Of a DNA stretch of 64,000 nt, positions 18,778 to 27,194 are shown in pieces. The translations under genes were made by a program, and so were the position numbers. Origin of the DNA: Skermanella mucosa. Its GTDB lineage: Bacteria > Pseudomonadota > Alphaproteobacteria > Azospirillales > Azospirillaceae. Within the stretch, counting starts at the first letter, position 1. Every line of letters starts with the position of its first letter. Under the pieces are notes generated by a model. That model had not been told where the DNA came from, searched no databases, and worked only from the letters and a program-made list of their open reading frames with translations. The DNA is taken from contig NZ_CP086107.1 in NCBI RefSeq assembly GCF_016765655.2, positions 1 to 64,000 on the forward strand. Direction: 5' to 3'.

Positions 18778-20202
18778 TCAGCCGTTCTTCGCGCCTTGTG
18801 CAATCCAATCCCGCAATGCTCCACGATCGGCCTTTCCCGTCCGCCCAAGCGGCAGCTCGGCTGAAAAATGGAAAACGTCGGGGATCTTGAAGCGTTCGAT
18901 CCGTTCGGCGGCCCAGTCGGCCAGCGACCGGGCGTCCACCGCCGAGCCGGCGCGTGGCACCACCATGACATGGAGCCGCTCGCCGAGCAGCGGATCGGGC
19001 ACGCCCGCCGCAAGCGCCGCGACCACATCGGGATGGCTGCAGAACAGCCTGTCTATCTCCAGCGGCGCGATCTTGTTCCCCCCGCGCGAGACGATGTCCT
19101 TCGCCCGGCCCGCCAGCTCGACGGTACCGTCGGGGCGCCGGCGCGCCAGGTCGCCGGTACGGAACCAGCCGTCGGTGAAGGCGGCGGCGGTCAGGTCGGG
19201 CCGGTCCAGATAACCCAGCATGCCGTACGGCGTGCGGATCAGCAGTTCCCCGGCGCCGCCCGCACCGGCGTCGGCCGGCTCGGCGATCCGGAACGCCACT
19301 CCGGGAGTAGGCATCCCGATCGTGCCGGGAGCCGCTGCCCGCAGTTCCGGCGTGACGCAGAAATCGCAGGATCCGGTCTCGGTGAGCCCGTACAGGTCGT
19401 ACAGGTCGGCCGCCGGGAAGGACCGGGCAATCCGGGTGCCCAAGCCCTCCCCCAGCGGCTCGCCGCCGGTCAGGATCCGCGTCAGGTCCGGCGCGGCTGG
19501 CGGCGGGGCCGCCTCGGAGAACAGGGCGCGCAGCATGGTCGGCACGAACGCGGCCGTGGTCACGCCGGACCCGAGCGCCGCCCGCGCCTCGGCGGGAGTG
19601 AACTTCGGCATCATCGTCAGCCGTCCGCCAGCCAGGACGGTGACCAGCGAGACCCAGATGCCGAAGATGAAGGTGACCTGCAAGGGCAGCAGCGTATGCG
19701 GGCCGTGCGCGATGCCGAGCACCGACCGGAGCACGTCGAGCTTTCCGGCGAGCCTGCCGTGACCGATCACGACGCCCTTCGGCGCCCCGGTCGAGCCGGA
19801 GGTGAAGATCACGAGCGCCGCCCCGTCGAGGAGAGCGCGTCCGGGCGGCGGCCTGTCGGCGACCCGGGCCGCCTCGCCGGTCGCCCCGTCGAGGACCAGC
19901 CGGACGCCGGTGGCCTCGCGCAGGGATTCGAGTACCCGGCCCGGCGTCGTCGAGTGCACCGGGACCGCAACCGCCCCGGCCCGCCACGTTCCGAGCAGGG
20001 CGGCGAAGTCCGCGGCGCGGTTGCCGACACTGACCAGCACGGGCTCGTCCGGTCCGATCCCGTGCCGTGCGAGTTCCGCCGCGACGGCACCCGCCCGTGC
20101 CAGGATCCCGCCGGCATCGAGCCGGCCGCCGGGATCCTCGACGATCGCACCGGACCCCCGCTCCAGCCCCTCGTCCAGCAGGGATGCCAGCCGGCCCGTC
20201 AT
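18778..20202 (-). CDS. AMP-forming acyl-CoA ligase / synthetase
   Basis: 474-residue ANL-superfamily enzyme. A3 loop LVIFTSGSTGAPKGVVIG (about residue 131), A5 YGLTETG, A8 GWFRTGDLARRRPDG and the C-terminal catalytic lysine in LPLGRTGKADRGAL are intact, so it should activate a carboxylic acid to its acyl-CoA through an acyl-AMP. It is short for the family (trimmed N-terminal region). ATG at 20202 overlaps the hydratase stop (ATGA). The substrate is not evident; context favours a short unsaturated or hydroxylated acid. Confidence 0.9.
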   Translation of the reverse strand: MTGRLASLLDEGLERGSGAIVEDPGGRLDAGGILARAGAVAAELARHGIGPDEPVLVSVGNRAADFAALLGTWRAGAVAVPVHSTTPGRVLESLREATGVRLVLDGATGEAARVADRPPPGRALLDGAALVIFTSGSTGAPKGVVIGHGRLAGKLDVLRSVLGIAHGPHTLLPLQVTFIFGIWVSLVTVLAGGRLTMMPKFTPAEARAALGSGVTTAAFVPTMLRALFSEAAPPPAAPDLTRILTGGEPLGEGLGTRIARSFPAADLYDLYGLTETGSCDFCVTPELRAAAPGTIGMPTPGVAFRIAEPADAGAGGAGELLIRTPYGMLGYLDRPDLTAAAFTDGWFRTGDLARRRPDGTVELAGRAKDIVSRGGNKIAPLEIDRLFCSHPDVVAALAAGVPDPLLGERLHVMVVPRAGSAVDARSLADWAAERIERFKIPDVFHFSAELPLGRTGKADRGALRDWIAQGAKNG

Positions 20203-21023
20203 TGGCCGGACCCTCCCGGGAACCGGCCGTCGCGCCAGGCAATCGCTGCCCGCAGGCCCCGGGCGCGGGCGATCTCCATGAACTCCTGCTTGTCGGGCGA
20301 GCCTTCCCCCTCGATCTGCAGGTCGATGTCCAGCGCCGCTTCCAGAGCCTCGCCCATCCCCATGATTTCGAAGGCCCGGTTGATCGCCCGCTTGGTCTGG
20401 CGGACCAGGTTCGGATCGATCGCCGCGATGTGGCGGGCCGTCCGCTGCGCCTCCTCCAGGAGCCGGTCGGCCGGCACCACGCGGTTGACCATGCCGATCT
20501 GCAAGGCACGGTCGGCGGGGATCCGGTCCTCTCCGGTCAGGATGATTTCCTTGGCGATCTTCGGGCCGACGATCCAGGGCAGGATCATCACGACGATGCC
20601 GGCGCCGAATTTCAGTTCGGGCTCGCCGAACACGGCTTTCTCGGACGCGACGGTGATGTCGCAGGCGAGCGCCAGCTCGCAAGCTCCCGCCAGGCAATGG
20701 CCGTTGACGGCGGCGATGGTCGGCTTGGACAGGCGCCAGAACCGGATCACCGGATCGAAGTCGTTGCGCAGCAGGGCGCGCCACTGCGCCACTCCGGACG
20801 GCCGCTTTTCCATCTGTTCCTTGAGATCGAAGCCGGAGGAGAAAGCGGATCCGGCGCCGGTCACCACCACCGCCCGGATGTCGGGATCGGCTTCAACTTC
20901 GTCCAGCGCCCAGTCGATCTCCCGCAGCATGGTCTGGTTGATCGCGTTGAGGCGATCCGGCCGGTTGAGCACCAGCGTGGCGACCCCGTCGCCCTTTTCG
21001 AGAAGGATCGTCGTGTAAGTCAT
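20199..21023 (-). CDS. enoyl-CoA hydratase/isomerase family protein
   Basis: 274 residues from MTYTTILLEKGDGV, with GGAGAA upstream. Crotonase fold: oxyanion segments FSSGFDLKEQ and GHCLAGACELALACD, and both catalytic glutamates of true hydratases (E116 in GACELAL and E136 in EPELKFG, 20 residues apart as in crotonase). It is therefore likely a hydratase, not just a crotonase-fold protein. It sits between the MFS gene (37-bp gap) and the ligase (4-bp overlap) in one minus-strand operon. Confidence 0.92.
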   Translation of the reverse strand: MTYTTILLEKGDGVATLVLNRPDRLNAINQTMLREIDWALDEVEADPDIRAVVVTGAGSAFSSGFDLKEQMEKRPSGVAQWRALLRNDFDPVIRFWRLSKPTIAAVNGHCLAGACELALACDITVASEKAVFGEPELKFGAGIVVMILPWIVGPKIAKEIILTGEDRIPADRALQIGMVNRVVPADRLLEEAQRTARHIAAIDPNLVRQTKRAINRAFEIMGMGEALEAALDIDLQIEGEGSPDKQEFMEIARARGLRAAIAWRDGRFPGGSGQ

Positions 21024-21060
21024 GGAAGACAGTTCTCCGGGGTGTGACGGGTGGGGATGA

Positions 21061-22299
21061 TCATCGCTTGCCTCCGGCAATCGAGAGGGCGGCGGGGTCG
21101 GCGCGGAGGCGCAGCATCGCGACGATGCCGAGGAACGGGCCGATCGCGAGCACCGAGAAGGCGAACGTCCAGCCGACCAAGTCCACGACGTAAGGCAGCA
21201 GATGGATGCTCGCCAGCGTCAGCAGGAAACCGATGCAGGTCTGGATCGTCAGCATGGTGCCGACCAGCGACCGATCGGACAGTTCCGCGACGGTCGCCGA
21301 GAACTGGCCGCTGTCCGCGATGATGCTGATTCCCCACACCATGCCGACCGCCACCACCAGCGCCGGCGGTCCGTGGAACAGCAGGCCGATCGTCAGCGCG
21401 CAGACGCCGCTGATGGCCATCGACGCCGAGGTGACCAGCGTCCGGCCCCAGCGGTCCGCCAGCCATCCCCCGGCCAGCGCACCGACGGCGCCCGCGGCCA
21501 CCACGGCGAAGGTCGCGAGCTTCGCCGTGGTCGAGGAATCTTCGCCGAGCGTTTGCGCGAAGCTCGCATGGATGAAGACGCCGAACCAGGCCCACATCGC
21601 GTAGAGTTCCCACATGTGCCCGAGGTAGCCGAGATTGGCGAGCCGCAACGGCCGGTTCCGCCAAGCTTCCAGGGCGTTGCCAAGCCGCAGCGGCGGCGCC
21701 TTGGCGACATTGGGGCCGATCCGCGCGAAGATGATCAGCACGCCGGCCAGCGTCGCGGCGGCCGAAGCCGCCATGTACGGCACGCGCCAGTCCACTCCGC
21801 CGAACGCGGCCAGCAGGTGGGGCGAGGCGGAACCCAGCGTCAGCGCCGCGATCAGCAGGCCGATCAGCAGGCCAAGGTCTCGCTCCGCCCAGGTGCTGGC
21901 AAGCTTCATGCCGACGGGATAGACGCCCGCCATGCACATGCCGGTCACGAAGCGGAGCAGCGGAACCATGGCATCGATCGGCTCGAAGGCCAGTATCGCG
22001 GCGTTCGCCGCCGCCGCGACCAGGGCGGACCCGCAGAACAGCCGGCGCAGGTCCAGCCGGTCGGGCAGGCTGAGCAGGGCGCTGACCAGGGTTCCGGCGA
22101 CGAACCCGGCCTGGACGCTGCTGGTCAGCAGCGCCTCCTGGAAGGCACCCAGGTGCCATTCCTCCCGGATGCCGGCGAGCGAGGCCGTCGTGGCGAACCA
22201 GACCGACATCGCCGCCACCTCGCTCACCAGCAGGAGGGCAAGGGACAGGGTCTTGCCGGCCGGCCATGCGGCCGGGTTTCGGCCCTCCAGGCTAGCCAT
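21061..22299 (-). CDS. MFS transporter
   Basis: 412-residue protein with about 12 hydrophobic segments. MFS hallmarks: AGIREEWHLG near the first loop, the motif-A-like GWLADRWGRTLV in the central loop, and GMCMAGVYPVGMKLAS. The family includes sugar-acid and aromatic-acid permeases and efflux carriers. The gene starts 6 nt after the binding-protein stop and precedes the hydratase and ligase, which suggests uptake of their substrate, though export cannot be excluded. Confidence 0.9.
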   Translation of the reverse strand: MASLEGRNPAAWPAGKTLSLALLLVSEVAAMSVWFATTASLAGIREEWHLGAFQEALLTSSVQAGFVAGTLVSALLSLPDRLDLRRLFCGSALVAAAANAAILAFEPIDAMVPLLRFVTGMCMAGVYPVGMKLASTWAERDLGLLIGLLIAALTLGSASPHLLAAFGGVDWRVPYMAASAAATLAGVLIIFARIGPNVAKAPPLRLGNALEAWRNRPLRLANLGYLGHMWELYAMWAWFGVFIHASFAQTLGEDSSTTAKLATFAVVAAGAVGALAGGWLADRWGRTLVTSASMAISGVCALTIGLLFHGPPALVVAVGMVWGISIIADSGQFSATVAELSDRSLVGTMLTIQTCIGFLLTLASIHLLPYVVDLVGWTFAFSVLAIGPFLGIVAMLRLRADPAALSIAGGKR

Positions 22300-22305
22300 G
22301 CCCGA

Positions 22306-23547
22306 TCACTGCCCCCTCGCCGCCGAACCGACCATCGGGCAGTCGCTGTCCTTCAACGGCCGGAAGGCTTGGTCGCCGGGAATGGTGCTGACCACGTCGT
22401 AGTAATCGTAGGGCTGCTTGGATTCCGACGGCGATTTCACCTCGAACAGGTACATGTCGTGGATCTTGCGCCCGTCGATGCGGATGCTGCCCTTGCCGAA
22501 CAGCGCGTCGTCGGTCGGCATCGACTTCATGACCTCGACCGCGTGGCGGCCAGACCGCGCCGCCGCCTTGTCCGGCATCGCGGCGACCGCCTTCATCCAG
22601 TGCAGGACCGAGGCGTAAGTGCCGGCCTGGTTCATCGTCGGGTACCGGTTCGAATTGCGTTGGATGAACCGGTCGGTCCAGGCCCGGGTTCCTTCGTTCA
22701 TGTCCCAGTAGAAGGCCTCGGTCAGAAGCAGTCCCTGGGCGGTCTGGAGGCCGATCGAATGGACGTCCGTCAGGAACACCAGCATCCCGGCGAGTTTCTG
22801 CCCGGCATCGGTCAACCCGAACTCGGCGGCCTGCTTGACCGCGGTGATAGTATCCCCGCCCGAATTGGCCAGCGCCACGATCTGCGCGCCGCTGCCCTGC
22901 GCCTGCAGGAGGAACGAGGAGAAGTCGTTGGTCTGGAACGGGGCCCTGACCTGACCCGTGATCTCCCCGCCGTTCGCCTTGATGATCGACATCGCGTCGC
23001 GTTCCAGCGCGTGTCCGAAGGCGTAGTCGGCGGTCAGGAAGAACCAGCTCTTGCCGCCGTTGCCAATCACCGCCTTGGCCGTGCCGTTGGCGAGCGCCCA
23101 GGTATCATAGGTCCAATGGACGTTGTTCGGCGTGCACCCCTTGCCGGTCAGGTCGGACGTGCCGGCGCTGGCGATCAGGAAGACCTTGTCCTTCTCCCGC
23201 GCGATCTCCGACACCGCCAGGGCGATCGACGAGGTCGGCACGTCGGCGACCACGTCGACCTGGTCGCGATCGAACCATTGCCGGACGATGTTCGCGCCGA
23301 CGTCGGGTTTGTTCTGGTGATCCGCCGACAGGATCTCCACCCGGAACCCCTTCGTCTCGGGCTTGAAGTCCTCGACCGCCATGCGGGCGGCCTCGACGGA
23401 TCCCAAGCCGGCGATATCCGAATAGAGACCGGATTGGTCGTTGAGCACGCCGACGCGAAACACCGGCAAGGCGTCGTTCTGTGCCTGTGCCGGCGCGGCC
23501 GTCGCCAGGAACGCCGCGGTGAGCAGGCCTGCTGTCCTGAAATGCAT
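22306..23547 (-). CDS. type I periplasmic binding protein (branched-chain amino acid type)
   Basis: 413 residues from ATG 23547, with a GGAGG-type site upstream. Signal peptide MHFRTAGLLTAAFLATAAPA(QA). The mature part opens FRVGVLNDQSGLYSDIAG, the start of LivJ-like receptors, and has SIALAVSEIAREKDKVFL and FGHALERDAM. It should bind a small acid or amide in the periplasm. No ABC permease or ATPase follows; the next gene is an MFS carrier, an unusual arrangement. First gene of the operon, divergent from the GntR-type regulator. Confidence 0.9.
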   Translation of the reverse strand: MHFRTAGLLTAAFLATAAPAQAQNDALPVFRVGVLNDQSGLYSDIAGLGSVEAARMAVEDFKPETKGFRVEILSADHQNKPDVGANIVRQWFDRDQVDVVADVPTSSIALAVSEIAREKDKVFLIASAGTSDLTGKGCTPNNVHWTYDTWALANGTAKAVIGNGGKSWFFLTADYAFGHALERDAMSIIKANGGEITGQVRAPFQTNDFSSFLLQAQGSGAQIVALANSGGDTITAVKQAAEFGLTDAGQKLAGMLVFLTDVHSIGLQTAQGLLLTEAFYWDMNEGTRAWTDRFIQRNSNRYPTMNQAGTYASVLHWMKAVAAMPDKAAARSGRHAVEVMKSMPTDDALFGKGSIRIDGRKIHDMYLFEVKSPSESKQPYDYYDVVSTIPGDQAFRPLKDSDCPMVGSAARGQ

Positions 23548-23681
23548 TTCCTGATTTCCTCCCTGTCGGAGACGCGCGGGCCGTGCTCCCGCGTCCGATC
23601 CGCATTGGGCCGGCCCCGCCTGTTCTCGGCGTGTTCCGTGTCGATCCGGCCGGTCGAGTTCAGGCTCGCCCGGCTTGCTGC

Positions 23682-23698
23682 TATTTGTCAAACAAATA
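23682..23698. promoter_or_regulatory. candidate operator of the FadR-type regulator
   Basis: Perfect inverted repeat TATTTGT-CAA-ACAAATA (7-bp arms, 3-nt centre) between the divergent binding-protein gene (start 23547) and regulator gene (start 23781). An AT-rich palindrome of this size fits an operator for the adjacent GntR/FadR regulator; binding itself is inferred. Confidence 0.65.
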
Positions 23699-23780
23699 AT
23701 GACTTACCTTTTCACCCTTTGCGGTCGGCCAACTTGTGATAGGGTGTTTTCGAAACGGGACGGCGGAGACGCGAGAGAGA

Positions 23781-24521
23781 ATGGGCATCGAGTTCAAGGA
23801 CGTGGTCACCGCCAGCGCCGCGCGTCAGATCGCCGAGAGCATCCGCTCCGCGATCCTGGACGGGCGGCTCAAGGTCGACGAGCGGCTGCCGACGGAGGAG
23901 GAACTGGCCCAGCGTTTCGGCGTGTCGCGCCCGACGGTGCGCGAGGCGTTGAAGCGATTGGCCGCGCAGCATCTGATCCGGTCGCGCCGCGGCCCGACCG
24001 GCGGCAACTTCGTCGCGAGCCCGGCGCCCGAGGAGGCGGCCCTGACGCTGGCCAACGCCACGACGCTGATGGTGGCGGTCGGCGACTTCGGCCTGGACGA
24101 CGTAGCGACCGCCCGGCTGGAGTTGGAGTCGGTCTGCTGCCGGCTGGCCGCCCGGAACCGCGCGGACGCCGACCTGGAAGCCATGCGGCGCGAACTGGGG
24201 CGGCAGCGCGATGCCACCCTGACGGACGAGGAGTTCTGCGCCTCCGACGTGCGGTTCCACCGGGCCCTGGTGGATGCGACCGGCAACGCGCTGCTGCGCT
24301 TCGTCATGCATTCGGTGGTCGAGGCGCTCCAGCCCGTCAGCAACATGATCATCTTCCGCGTGCGCGACCGGCAGACCATCGCGGATTTCCACGAAAGCAT
24401 TCTGGATGCGGTGGAGCGGCGGGACGGCGAGGCCGGCGTCGCCGCACTTCGCAACCTGATGATCTATATCCGCGACCGCTACCGCGAGGCACTTGAACGC
24501 CGGGCCGAGCGCGCCGGCTGA
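23781..24521 (+). CDS. FadR-subfamily GntR transcriptional regulator
   Basis: 246 residues from MGIEFKDVVTASAARQ. N-terminal winged HTH (LPTEEELAQRFGVSRPTVRE, then LKRLAAQHLIRSRRG) followed by an all-helical FCD ligand domain (RLELESVCCRLAARN, DVRFHRALVDATGNALL, DFHESILDAVERRD), the latter with the Asp/His residues that bind metal and organic acids in this family. It is divergent from the binding protein/MFS/hydratase/ligase operon and 39 bp upstream of the AcuI-like gene, so it likely controls both. Confidence 0.92.
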   Translation: MGIEFKDVVTASAARQIAESIRSAILDGRLKVDERLPTEEELAQRFGVSRPTVREALKRLAAQHLIRSRRGPTGGNFVASPAPEEAALTLANATTLMVAVGDFGLDDVATARLELESVCCRLAARNRADADLEAMRRELGRQRDATLTDEEFCASDVRFHRALVDATGNALLRFVMHSVVEALQPVSNMIIFRVRDRQTIADFHESILDAVERRDGEAGVAALRNLMIYIRDRYREALERRAERAG

Positions 24522-24560
24522 GCCGACCGTCACGAACATCAGCAAGGGGAGAAACCGCCG

Positions 24561-25553
24561 ATGACCGACACGACTTTCCGCGCCCTGGTCGCGGACCAGA
24601 AGGACGGTGCGCAGACCGTCGAACTGAAACGCTGGAGCGACGCCGATCTGCCCGACGGCGATGTGACCGTCAGGGTCGCCTGGTCCAGCCTCAACTACAA
24701 GGACGGGCTGGCACTGACCGGCAAAGGCCGCATCCTGCGCAGGTTTCCCATGGTGCCGGGCATCGACTTCGCCGGGACGGTGGTCGAGTCGGCCTCGCCC
24801 GACTACAGGCCGGGCGACGGCGTGGTCCTGACCGGTTGGGGCGTCGGCGAGAGCTGGTCCGGCGGCTTCGCCGAGCGTGCCCGGGTGAAGTCGGACTGGC
24901 TGGTGCCGCTCCCCGACGGGCTGGATGCGCGCCACGCGATGGCCGTCGGCACGGCGGGCTTGACCGCCATGCTGTGCGTCATGTCGCTGGAGCGCCACGG
25001 CATCGATCGCGCCCGGGAGGTGTTGGTGACCGGCGCCGCGGGCGGCGTCGGCAGCGTCGCGGTGCGGCTGCTCGCCAACCTGGGCTACAAGGTCGCCGCC
25101 TCGACCGGCCGGCCGGAACAGGCTGACTACCTGAAATCGCTCGGCGCGGCCGTGATCGTCGATCGCGCCGAGTTGGCGCAGCCGTCGAAGCCGCTGCTGT
25201 CCGAGCGCTGGGGCGGTGCGGTCGACACGGTCGGCAGCACGACGCTCGCGACCGTGCTGGCGGGCACCGTGTACGGCGGCGCGGTCGCAGCCTGCGGGCT
25301 CGCGGGCGGTCCGGACCTGCCCGCCACCGTGATGCCCTTCATCCTGCGCAACGTCGCCCTGCTCGGCGTGGATTCCGTCAACTGCCCCAGGGAGCGCCGG
25401 ATCGAGGCCTGGCAGCGCATCGCGCGGGAACTGCCGCCGGAGACGCTGGACGCGGTCACGACCGATATTTCGCTCGAGGAGCTGGCGGCCAAGGGTGCCG
25501 AGATCCTGAAAGGCCAGATCCGTGGCCGTACCGTGGTCCGGGTCGGCGGCTGA
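24561..25553 (+). CDS. acuI: AcuI/YhdH-family quinone oxidoreductase (acrylyl-CoA reductase type)
   Basis: 330-residue zinc-free medium-chain dehydrogenase/reductase. Family marks: WSSLNYKDGLALTGKG, PGIDFAGTV, the nucleotide-binding LVTGAAGGVGSVAVRLLANL and LGVDSVNCPRERR. YhdH/AcuI enzymes reduce acrylyl-CoA to propionyl-CoA with NADPH. A GGGGAGAA site precedes the ATG. With the ligase and hydratase next door it gives two alternative fates for an enoyl-CoA, reduction or hydration; the natural substrate is inferred only. Confidence 0.88.
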   Translation: MTDTTFRALVADQKDGAQTVELKRWSDADLPDGDVTVRVAWSSLNYKDGLALTGKGRILRRFPMVPGIDFAGTVVESASPDYRPGDGVVLTGWGVGESWSGGFAERARVKSDWLVPLPDGLDARHAMAVGTAGLTAMLCVMSLERHGIDRAREVLVTGAAGGVGSVAVRLLANLGYKVAASTGRPEQADYLKSLGAAVIVDRAELAQPSKPLLSERWGGAVDTVGSTTLATVLAGTVYGGAVAACGLAGGPDLPATVMPFILRNVALLGVDSVNCPRERRIEAWQRIARELPPETLDAVTTDISLEELAAKGAEILKGQIRGRTVVRVGG

Positions 25554-25796
25554 CGCCGGGGCTGCTCCGGCGCAGGGAGGGATGAGAGCGGAGCGCCATC
25601 TCATCAACGTCACGAGGGTGTCCGGATGCGATACGTTATCGGTGCTGTCGACGGTCGACCGGACGACGGCTTTGATTTAGGTGCGGTCGCCTGAACTGGG
25701 TGGCTGGCAGCTCTCCAGGTTCCGGTGCCGCAGGTCGAACCGATGTCGGTGCGTGCGACCGTCGAGGTCGCCACCGGGCGACTCCCGAACGCTGGA

Positions 25797-25858
25797 CGTC
25801 AACAGCCTTCGTGGGGACCCAAATCCGCTTTCAGGAATTGGGCGGAAGGCTGTTGACG
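25797..25858. repeat. 14-bp inverted repeat with 34-nt spacer
   Basis: CGTCAACAGCCTTC at 25797-25810 and its exact complement GAAGGCTGTTGACG at 25845-25858. No transposase lies between the arms. Confidence 0.8.
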
Positions 25859-25885
25859 CCCGCGACTATAATATCCTGACGGCTT

Positions 25886-25908
25886 CCTGGTTTGATTATC
25901 AAACCAGG
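25886..25908. repeat. 10-bp inverted repeat with 3-nt loop
   Basis: CCTGGTTTGA, TTA, TCAAACCAGG: a perfect hairpin or operator-like palindrome 28 nt after the longer repeat. Confidence 0.8.
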
Positions 25909-26192
25909 GTGCACTCCCGGCGAGGGACCTTCAAACCTTACTTCCCCATAGCCGGAAACACACAAGCACCTTGATGACGGTGGACTGCCAAACTCCTGAC
26001 GGGGAAAGCGATGCATGCCCGTCGCCATGGTGGAAAGCCAGGATGCCGTGCTCCGCGTCACCCTGTCAGCCCGGCAGCGTTCATCCCCCGGGACTGTGAT
26101 TGGAGCAAAGGCAGTGCACTCGCCGGGCCGGCATCTCTTCCGGTTGGCGGTGGCAACTGGAGGAAAGCCAACAGGGTATTCATCAGGTGGGG

Positions 26193-26250
26193 TCAACAGG
26201 GTTTCGCCCACGCGCCGCTTGTGTGCGCGGGGCCCCGCGAACCCTGTTGA
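26193..26250. repeat. bulged inverted repeat with GC-rich loop
   Basis: TCAACAGGGTTTCGC at 26193-26207 pairs with GCGAACCCTGTTGA at 26237-26250 with one bulged base; the 29-nt loop itself contains GCGCGGGGCCCCGC-type self-complementarity. Confidence 0.75.
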
Positions 26251-26502
26251 TCTCGACCCTGGACGGGCTGATCGCCACTCGGTGGCTGCTCGGCTTACGG
26301 ACGCGTCGGGAAGGCGGACCGCGCCGGCCTCTCCATAGGTGGTGCGCGATCATGGCCGGGGACTGCCAGCCGACTACGACGTGCAGGCTGGCGGTAACCG
26401 GGGCACGCCGCAGGGTAATGAGATGAACGGTCTCCGCATCTGGGCACTACGGTGCCGGATGACGAACAAGCTCCCCCTCATCACGCTGACCTGCGCCAGG
26501 CT

Positions 26503-26868
26503 CTACATCTCGGCAGCGATCGTGGAGAGCAGATCCATTCCATACTTCTCGGCAAAGGATTTGCGCAGAGGATCCTCGACGATCTGCCGGAACCGGGTGG
26601 TGTCGATTTCCTCGATCATCTCCATGCCCGCCTCCTTCAGCCCGGCAATGATCTCGGCAACCTGCTTCGCGTTGAGATCGCGCTGGTAAGCCGCCGTCTC
26701 GCGCGCGGAGTCGATCAGGATCGTCCGGTACTCCGCCGGCAGGCTATCGAACTTACGCTTGTTCATCACGAGGATAAGGGGCGAGTAGGCGTGGTGAGTG
26801 AGGGTGAGATACTTCTGGATTTCGTAGTACTTGGCCGCCCACAGCACCGGTAGCGGGGGCATCGTCAC
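26503..26868 (-). pseudogene. TRAP transporter DctP-type binding protein, C-terminal fragment
   Basis: About 120 residues of the C-terminal lobe: LPVLWAAKYYEIQKYLTLT, HHAYSPLILVMNKRKFDSLP and TTRFRQIVEDPLRKSFAEKY are typical of DctP/SBP_bac_7 proteins. Signal peptide and N-terminal lobe are missing; the break lies at the IS6-type fragment to the right. It is clearly different from the complete DctP at 42.4 kb, so it marks a second, destroyed TRAP system. Confidence 0.82.
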
Positions 26869-26918
26869 GTTAACGGACTGAGGTGGCGTTTGATGTTCGG
26901 GTGGGGCACGGTGGCGGA

Positions 26919-27194
26919 ATGAAACGCGTCCTTGATCCTCATCATCGTCACCGCTTCCCAGCCGAAATCATCAGTCACGCCGTTTGGCTGTACCACACGT
27001 TCTGTCTCAGCTTCCGGGATGTCGAGCTGATGCTGGCGGAGCGGGGCGTAGTAGTCTCCTACGAAACGATCCGGCGCTGGTGTCGGAAGTTCGCCCAGAC
27101 TTTCGCCAACCGACTGCGGCGGCGCCGACCAAGGCCGGGCGATCACCGGCATTTGGATGAGCTGTTCATCCGGATCAACGGCGTCCAGCACTAA
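26919..27194 (+). pseudogene. IS6-family transposase, N-terminal fragment
   Basis: Reads MKRVLDPHHRHRFPAEIISH, then LMLAERGVVVSYETIRRWC and DELFIRINGVQH, the IS6/IS26-type opening with the first DDE Asp (LDELFIRI). It stops where an IS5 element enters at 27195 (the stop TAA lies in the target sequence). The rest of the gene is not found beyond the IS5 element. Confidence 0.85.

Larger units (their letters stand above)
25554..26502. other. long non-coding region with inverted repeats
   Basis: About 950 bp without a supported gene. It holds three strong inverted repeats (25797-25858, 25886-25908, 26193-26250), CAACAGGGT three times (two direct, one inverted) and, at 26421-26443, a motif also found next to TnpB copy A. 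It is probably old mobile DNA or a structured RNA remnant; I cannot name it. Confidence 0.5.

Noticed and set aside
18545-20509. 654-residue minus-strand frame overlapping the ligase
   Set aside because: Mostly Arg/Gly/Ala low-complexity and out of frame with the ANL motifs; only the last 75 or so residues might be a gene fragment and are listed separately.
26193-26250. integron attC site
   Set aside because: The bulged inverted repeat resembles the fold of attC sites, but the GTTRRRY/RYYYAAC core sites are absent and no integrase is nearby.
25990-26470. group II intron remnant
   Set aside because: The stretch is structured and has intron-like GGGGAAAGC motifs, but I found neither a domain V consensus nor any reverse transcriptase remains.
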